Shown: piece by piece, positions 26,101 through 35,100 of the stretch
Layout: the number at the start of each line of letters is the position of its first letter
How positions within the stretch are numbered: the stretch's first letter is position 1
Source of the DNA: Macrocystis pyrifera
Lineage: Eukaryota > Sar > Phaeophyceae > Laminariales > Laminariaceae
DNA: 64,000 bases
NCBI GenBank assembly: GCA_031763025.1
Contig: JASSKH010000016.1
Location: 2,046,001-2,110,000 of the forward strand
Reading direction: 5' to 3'
The notes under the pieces: generated by a model
The model's input: the letters and a program-made list of their open reading frames with translations, nothing else
Told to the model about the DNA's origin: nothing
Database searches by the model: none
Program-made: the position numbers and the translations under genes

Positions 26101-29100
26101 GTCAACGGGGGGGGGGGGGCGGCATAGTAAATACTCTTGGCGCTCCCGCCGTGGCGAAACAGAAGCATGTTAATATTAATAGTGACTCTCTGCAGGTCGA
26201 AGTGGAGCCCGTGGTACCTACACCCTGAAGAAAACAAAATTATTCAGATTTTGGAAGCCATGTGGCACGCTTAGTGCTTCAGGCGCATTCTTTTTTTATA
26301 ATACCGAATATCATGGACATCACACCGCTCGTGGCGCGCGTTTTCTACTTGATTTTAGCATGTACCTGATGTTGGCTCAAACTGATCAGGTATACCTGAT
26401 TTTGGCATTGGCCCTATTTATATCAATGATAGCCGTATGTCTGGCCTTAGACAGTAGAAAATCGTACCAGGCATACAAAACTAACCACGTACGAACCACC
26501 CAACAGCGTGTTTAGTTTTGGACTATATTTGCGCCTGTTCTTCTGGTGTAGATGTGACTCGAAACAATCGCATTCGCGCGACCTCTGGTGGCGGACAGCA
26601 GTGGTACCATCCCTTCGCGAAGAGGAAATTTGTTCATTACGGAGGACCATAGTAAATAGGACCAAATGTTGGTGGTAAAAATAGAGAAATATATAGGTTT
26701 TTGTCTGTACTGTAGGCCCTATTTACTATGGACCCCCGTAATAACTGTCCCAACCACTGACCTGTCTCGAGCGATACCTCTATTCTGTCTGCATTGGTTA
26801 CGTGTGCCCTCGATAATGCATGCCTGTGAGGTGGAACAGGACTTCGGTATTCTGAGTGTTGTCGTTCCTTTGACCCGTTCCAGATACAAATCCAGTATAT
26901 TTATCCGGTAGGTATTGCATTAGTAATAGATGTAGACAAAAACAGGGACATGCACAACCGGTGTCCTGCGGTTTTCAGCGGTTTCCGAAATCACGTGGAA
27001 GTTTCCTATTTTTTTGCGATTTTCAAAACGAAACGGAGACTGCAGACATGGGCATCACACAGAGGAAATTTCGTCTTTTCCTGGATTTTTGGCAGAGGGG
27101 GGGGGGGGGGAAACTCAAGCGTCCCCTATCCCCTAAAGCCTTGCTAATTCTTCCCAAGGTTTCGGTCTTGTCGGGCGGTTTCCACATTTCGTCCTTTCGG
27201 GTTGTAACCGAGAAGTTTCCATTTTCATATGCTGTTATTTACGTTCACCCCTGGATCACAGAGAGCTAACGTTTACTACAGCTGCTATTAATAGAGTGAG
27301 CCCTTGCCAGGTACCTGGTATAGAAAGAACGGTTCAACGTGAAGGAGGCACAAATAGGTATTAAGCCGGATGTTCTTGGAGCCAGGTATTGTATTACTAT
27401 TACGGGGGGCCATAGTAAATCGGACCAACGGTACACACAAAAACCCATGTATTTTCCCCTATTTTTTCTAACAATGTTCGGTCCTATTTACTACGGTCCC
27501 CCGTAATAATATACCTGCAGACTTGGCGAGCACTCTGTTCGAAGGGTTTTGTCACGCGGGCATGCTATTCTATAAATACAATATCATTGTAGCATTCAAA
27601 ATGTTACAACCGTCATACTGACAGCTTACTGCCGTAGTGCCCCCCTGTTCTTGTACGGTATGAACTTAAAAAGCTACGGCAACTTCAACGGTAAAAGCAA
27701 CGTCAACGGTAAAGGCAACTCCAACGGCAGCCTTGGCGCTGGACTGCAGTCCCGTTTCGGGGATAAACTACTTAGAATTTGAGTGGTTTGTCCCCAAAAC
27801 CGGACTGCAGTTCTAAATAGGTTAAGCCGCCTTGCGTTGTGTTATTATTAGCGCGTTCGGCAGGGCGTGTCGCGCTTGCCACGCTTGCGACACCTTGAAA
27901 CCCAACTGGACATTCCCAATTATTCATAGGTTTTGTTTTTTCTTTATTGTTCCATCAACAGCAGTCAGTACGTGTGTACAGTATATATATTCGTATACAG
28001 AACGCCTAAAAATATACGTGTGTACAGTATATATGTACAGAACACCTAAAAATATACATGTGTACAGTATATATATATATATATATACAGAACACCTAAA
28101 AATACACTATTAATAAATGTGTTGTATGGTGTACATTGCGTCGATAAATTGGTGGTCAACCAGCTGTGTACGCCATTTGTTGTGTACTGGTATTGTGCAT
28201 ATGTGGTACGCGTATGTGGTATGTAGTGGCTCCAGAGTACAATTTGGGACGAACTATTAACATTAACATTAACATTAATATTCGTACATGGTAACGAGTA
28301 ACCGTACATGCACGGTTTAAATGTGGCGACGACGCGCTGTTGCAGCTAGCGCGCATACACACGAGCATTCACGCACGCATACACAAGCGCGGTATCCCAG
28401 CAATTCGTTACTCTCAAGCACTCTCGTCAGTCTTCAGCACGGCATCTTGCATCTTACATCTGTAATACGGTACATACCTTATGGTTGCCTCTCAGTAATC
28501 AGTGGCAATGTTGAACCAAATATTGATTTAGATTCAGCCTACATAAAAAAACTTTTGCTTGCCTCTTGATTCTGAACGCCGAACCAAAGATCGCGAAGTA
28601 GCCTACACGAGCTTTGCTTGCCACTGCTGCTGTCTGTTGTGTCAAAGATCGCGTAGCAGCCGCCGATAAGTACATACCACATGCCTAACAGGACACGTAT
28701 ACAACATGTTTGTACCAGGTACATGCTACGAGGGCGGCCTTCTTACAGCAAGCAGTAGGCACGTCAAGGCCTCTTCGGGCATTTCTTACATATCACTCTT
28801 GAGCGGTAATATAATCACCATTTGGACTCCGATGTTGATATCAAACGGAGCTTATATTCCCGATCAGAGTGGTACCGGTTTTGGTGTGGGCGGGCGGTCA
28901 GTACATACTGTAGGTCAAATCGCACATCGTGGTCTGCTATTGAATGTATATACCTGGTATTATCGTATACCTGGCAGCATATTTGGTAAATGTTTCGGTA
29001 GACCTATTTGTAGTATTCGTATGTATAGCGGTCTCCTGGTATATCTTACTTATCTGGTGTAAAGCGTATTTTGTACATTTGTGTAGATTCAACATGGTGC

Positions 29101-32100
29101 TATGCTACAGTAGTAAAGTCATGAAAGGTGTAGAGTCGATCGGTCTTACGAAGCGAACAAATCTCGCTCTCCGCTTAACATGCCCCCCCCCCCCCCCCCC
29201 CTCCTCTTTCGCCGCCACCGTCGCCGCCTCAGGGGGAGATGCTCTGGCCCAGGGGTAAACGTTACAGAGGGCGATGGAAGATGGGGAAGCGGGACGGCGA
29301 GGTACGTATCTCAGTATCTGACAAGCTGACTGGTCCATGCTTTGTGTTCCCCGACACGTAGCCAATCTCGCTGCCCCGCCGTGCTTGTATCCAAGAAGTT
29401 GCTTTATAACCGTAACGATGTAACCGCTTCAACTATGTGACTACGTACCTTAAAAATATGAACCGAAAGCACGTACCTGACAAACCGTTAACGATTTGAC
29501 TACTGCTTGTAACATCGTAACTACTGTGTTTTATCGAGGTTTCAAAGGAGATTTTGCGCAAGTGACCAACCGCCCTTCACTCGAGTAAATTTTTTGAAAA
29601 AGGTGTGGTTCCAGACTATGTTCCAAAGTTTGGAGCCATCTGATTGGATGCCGAGTTAACCATGACAACATTACCACCGTAACAGCAGTACAACGATAAC
29701 AACGTAGACCGAAACCCTAGCCTAGAACGCTGTCCAATGTAACCTTGACAATGTAGCCGTCATTTGATTTGGACAGGGTTGGCACATGTGGACCGACGGC
29801 AGGACTTTCGACGGGCAGTGGAAGGACGGGAAGCCGCACGGCCTGGTAAGAGAAGAGGGGGTTACATCGAACGGTCAACATAGCGCCGGCCCACTCGTCC
29901 CCTAGTCCGCCTCCCGAAGAAGGCCGGTGCCATCCCTAGGCTTGCAGTAGGCTGCGCTAGATTTGGGACGGCGGCCCTAGCTTTTTGTCGTGTCTGCCCT
30001 AGATTTGTAACTGTTGCCCTTTGACGTTTAGTCGCCCGTGTTTTGGCTTGTAGTGGCTGCGCTTCGACTTATAGATGGACTCCCTTCAGGTTGGCCTTGG
30101 CTGCTTTTGGTCTGAATCAAAGGTATCTTCTCTTGGCTTGTTTTCGTAGCTGACTCGAAATTACGTAAATCACTTTTTTTCTGGCCTCCGTTTTTTTTCT
30201 TGTTGATTTTCGTGATTGCAGGGCACCTGGACTTCCCCGCGCGGAGAGTCGTACGAGGGGCATCTCTTCAAGGGGAAGAAGAGCGGAAAGGTGATACTTT
30301 GTGGTGTCTTGCTTTCTCTTATTTAATAGTCTTTTTTCAGATTGTCTTTGTTGTCTCGTCATTGCTCGTATATCTCTTGGTTTTGTTCGGCGCTATGTTA
30401 TCAACAGTGAATATTGAAACCCTGAATGATTGCGCTCCGTTGTGGAGACAGATCGCTTACCAGGTATATTTTATTTTAGTATATATTAATAGTCGTATTT
30501 AGTTTTTGTAATATAGTCTATTATACTAAAAAGGGTGGCAGGACCACACTCCCGTGCTTGGATTTGAAGTGAGATGTACGTTGCTATCCGGTGAAAACGA
30601 TAAGGGTTGAAGAGTGGCGACTCACGAGCACATGGTGTGCTACTATTTAGTAATAAAACTATCGTTACGCGAAAACTTGTGCAGGGCATCTTCACGCACC
30701 CCGATGGCAAGACTTACAGCGGCGACTGGCTGTTAGGCCTTCGCCATGGGGAAGGGACAAGGGACTACCCCGACGGGAGCTCGTACATTGGGTCGTGGGT
30801 CGAAGACAAGAGACACGGTTGGGTGAGAGAACGCAGAGAGATATGGATGGGGAGAGGGGAGGGAGGGAGGGTAGAAGAAAGAGGGAGAGGGAGAGGGGGT
30901 ATGTGGGGGAGCAGTAGGGGTAGAAGGTGGAAGATGTCTTTGGTTGAAAAGGGTTCTTGGTGTGTTCGTGTTGGCATTGATGTTGGTGTTGAGGTCTGTG
31001 TCGGTGTTGCTGTTGTTGTGCTGTTGTGGGTGGTGCTATTGTTGGTGCTGGAGTTTGTGCTGGCGGTGTTGTCAACGTTTTGTGTTGGTGCTGGCATTGC
31101 TTGGCTGTTGTGGGCATTCGTGTTTTCGTGTTGTTGCTGATGCTGGTGCTGGCATAGGTAATTGTGTAGGTGTTGGGTATTGACATTGGTGTTGAGTATT
31201 GATTGCGTTGATAGTCTATGTTTGGGTTTGGGTTTGGCGTTGGTATTGATATTGGTGTTGGTTCTGTGTTGCTTACTTACTAGTATTACGGGGGACCGTA
31301 AGAAATAGGACCTACGGTACACACGAAACCTATACATGTCCCTATTTTCACTAACAATATTGGGTCCTATTTACTACGGCCCCCCGTAATGGTATACTGA
31401 AGTATACATTTATTTGTGTTGGTGGTGTTGGTGGTTCACGTACCGTTCGCGTAGCAGTACGTGACTGCCATGTCCAGATACTTGCTTTTTAAAAAAAATA
31501 GAAATAGGGCAGGTCGCCAGGAACAAGTTTTCGGATACTTCCCAACGATGGCTCAAGAGGACAGCAGCATACTTCGATACCCCTGTGTACCGTACTTTGT
31601 TCCTTTCCAGCAGCATTTCAGCCATTTTATCTCCACCCGCTATCATATGCTTCGGGTTGCCCCACTGAATGCAAACAATTTGACGTCGATAGTAACGCTG
31701 ACCGTATCGTTGGGAACACAACTTGCGGGCGGGTGATAAACCGGAATTGTCAGCTGTGCCTTCGCTGGCATTGTACTCGTACGTACTGGCTTATTGCGGT
31801 GTACCTGGTATATGCCTGATGCCATCTTCGCCGGGCGAGTAAGTTGTGCCTCTGCTCGTATTTTATTCGCACTGGAATGTTGTCCCTGCTTTTTGTACTG
31901 GGTATATGTCGCAGTAGCACGAACACCCCTCATTATTCCTACACCTGTTGGGGCGACAAACTGCCTGTAATAACCTTACCTCACTATCGATAGTTTTGTT
32001 TTTGCGCTCCCGGAAGATGCCGGAATTTCTGTGAACCTGTCAAGATACGGATATATGTGTATGTATATCGGGTATATGTCACAGTAAACTGCGTAGACTT

Positions 32101-35100
32101 CTGCTCCTGTGGACGGAAATGTAAGGACCGTGAGACACTGATTTCCATACACCAACGGCGCTTACATTTCCGTCCAAATTGGTGCCTGGTATAGTACTAT
32201 CATTACGACCACCGTGCCGGTGAGCGCTAAATATCAAGGTACGAGTGAGTCGATTCTGACGGCGAGATAACTTGCCATATATCCGGGAAACTATTACGGG
32301 GGTCCATAGTTAATAGGACCTATGGTATACATAAAAACCTATATATTTACCTATTTTTACTAACAAAATTTGGTCCCGTTAACTATGGACCCCCGTAATA
32401 GCTGGAAAACAATCGCCTAAACGTTCTTCGAACAACAAAATATTTGTTGATAAGATGTGTGCGTGCATCAATCAGTCTGCTTGTTGCATGTTTCCTTCAG
32501 TTGCTCCTACGTAGTACTCGTGCCATGTGTATGTTTGCGTTTGTGTGTACTTTAGGCCCAACGCTTCAATTCGGGGTGAATAGGAAAGTTCTCACTGACA
32601 GATCATGTGGATAAAACAAATCCTGATCTGCCGCCACGAGATATTTTGCGTAGGACCTGTGTAGTACAATCCAATCCATGAAACATGTGCGATATCATGC
32701 AGATTACAAGGGTTCCACCAAGCAAGATGAGCTACTGTATTATAGATCATATCCACAGATCAGGCACATATTTCCCTGAACGATCTACTCTTATATCATT
32801 ATGCGGGAATCGGTGATGTAGAAGGTGTGAAACTTGTTGAGATATGACGCCGGTGTTTTGAGGTAGTGGAGGAAACCTTGCACGCGTACGTACTCGTACG
32901 CACTGCTTGTTGCGCCCAACGAAATGCACAAAAAGTAGTTGCCGCTGCAGGCCTGTACTGCAAGCAAGTTGGGCTGTTTTGTTTTGGTGCACGCTCCCCC
33001 CTCATGACCCAAGACCTAAGACTCGTGGGCGATAAGTTCTGACTGCTCTACAACGCCAGGTTGATTTATCATGGCTGAAAACATGACTAATATCAAACGT
33101 CGTGACCGACATTTCGAGGGCCATGTTACACCTCATGGCTGATTCATCATGGCTGCTAACTCATTACTGAGAAGCCCATTACTGTTATTTCATGGGCTCA
33201 AAGACCAAGACTGATATTTACGACTGATGAAACTCATGACTGGCTGATATCTCCTTACTGATCTCTAACTGGTGGGTGATCACTCATGACTGATAATTCA
33301 TGGCTCATAAACCAAGACTTATATTTCACGACCGATAAAGCTTATGGCGACGTTTTTAGCTAGTTTTTTTTCGCTGTAGAACCCGGGGATGAACAATTTC
33401 GCCCCGCCCCCCTTGTGTACCCGGTGTGTGCAGGGTAAGTACACTTGGAAGGACGGACGGGTCTGGGTCGGAGAGTGGAGAGAGGGGAACCCGACGAAGG
33501 TGAGCAATAGCGACATGTTCATGCCTACGTAGCGTGCGTTAAATAACACTTTAGCGCGTTAGCAGTTGAGCCGTTCAGATGTAGCGGGTACCCAAATGGG
33601 GGCGCCTCAGAATTGCCCATGTGAAGCTGTAGCTGTAGCTGTTGTTGTTGTGATCGATGATGTCGTTGACGTCGTCTCCCTTGAAATAAACGATTTGTTC
33701 CCTCACACTAGCTCATCAAGTAATCGATTAATTATTTTCACCCACCGTTACCCTCTGACATTGATGCTGATGTTTATCTCTTGCTGTGGTCGCCCGTATT
33801 GCTGTTGCTGTTGTTGCTGTTGTTGTGTCGCACAATGAACAGGACGCACCAGGCCGTTCCCTCAGCGGGCACCACCGCATCAGCTCCTCGGAGGGAGTCA
33901 ACACTCTAGAGGGCTCGGAGCCCAGCGATGCTTCCGGCCAGACCAGCAACGCTGCGGACACAAGCCTCTCCGGTAACAGCCTAGGCCTTCCCGACAACGG
34001 TGTCCCCCCCTCCCCCAACCGCCCTGGCCCCCCAACCCGCCCACAACTCCCACCACCAGCCCCAGCAGCAACAGCAACAGCGAAGGAAGGAGGCTGGGCG
34101 AGTCTCTGGTGGGTTTCCCCCCATGGCTCCGGAGTCGAGGACCAAGCAGGTAATCACCAACAACCCCGCTACCGCCATATCTACCTCAATTTCGTCCGCC
34201 TCCGCTGCTGCCGCGATGAGGGAGATGCGCGAGCTCAGGGAGTTATCTACCGCAGTCGACCGGGCCGAAAAGACTGCCCTGGAGGGGTCGGCAGGTGGAG
34301 TGGGAGGGGGGGAAAGCGACAATGAGAGGAGGGGGACAGGTTCGACTCTGGAGGAGACGCTTACGGGGTCGGAATCCGGTGGTGCATCTGACAGGGGAGT
34401 TGATAGTGCGGCCGTGAGCGATACCGGTGGGTCTCGGCGAGGAGAGGGTGGGGGGAGGCACAGGAATACTCGCAGCATGCGCGGATTTTCGGCGTTGTCC
34501 GAGCAGGAGCAGCAGCAGCAACGGCAGCAGCAGCAGAAGATCGAGAAGTTGAAAGAGCAGCGGCTGCTGCAGCACCGGGAGATGGAGAGGCTAAAGGAGC
34601 AGAAGCAGCAGCAGGAGCAGGAGCAGGATTCTCAGAGGCAACAGCAGCGGCAGCAGGAACTGCAGAAGCAAAAGCTTCAGGAGCATAAACAGCAGGAACA
34701 GCAGAAGCTGGCGCAGAAGCAGCAGCAGCAACAGCGGACCAAGTCGAGGGGCCTGTTCGGAGGAGCCGCGGGCAGGATGGGCCAGTGGACCCCCTCCCGA
34801 GTCCTGCACTCAGTGACACGGCGCAAGAGCAGTGACAATACAAGCGCTTCCTCCGACTCTCTGAATCCCCAGCGGAGCCGGAGCGACGTCAGTCGCGACG
34901 ATTCCGACGCCCGCTCGGATGCGACGAGCAAGACGACCGTTGACAAGAAACGCGGCAGCGGTAAAACCACCCCAAGCGGTAGCATCAACGCCAACGATAA
35001 CAGTATCACCAACGGTACTATCACGACCAGCGGCAACAACGTCAACGGTACTACGGCCGCCACGACCATCACCACCACCACCACCACCACCTCCTCCGGT

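Larger units (their letters stand above)
20195..29232 (+). other. Intron A1, ~9 kb, transposon-rich
   Basis: Lies between two well-matched MORN exons. It holds a SINE copy (21090-21420), four MITE copies (21911, 25431, 26637, 27400), four copies of the dispersed GAACGGTTTAATG word, a foldback element (27743-27811) and an AT-rich tandem repeat (27960-28105). No further MORN exon was found inside, and none is expected because B exon 1 joins directly to B exon 2. The small ORFs here do not resemble known proteins. Confidence 0.6.
30823..33433 (+). other. Intron A5
   Basis: A 2.6 kb intron carrying a G/T-rich low-complexity stretch (30840-31260), two MITE copies (31286, 32294), a member of the GATC-rich dispersed family (32590-32790) and a degenerate repeat with CATGACTGATA words (33070-33350). 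An ORF reading on from exon 5 to 31140 is intron read-through. Confidence 0.6.

Noticed and set aside
28706..29062. 118-codon ORF upstream of exon A2
   Set aside because: Checked for an additional MORN repeat because of its Gly-rich GTGFGVGG string; there is no Y-x-G-x-W pattern and no counterpart in module B.
30607..31140. 177-codon ORF containing two MORN repeats
   Set aside because: Only 30685-30822 is coding; upstream is intron and downstream is G/T-rich intron read through after the donor GTGAGA.
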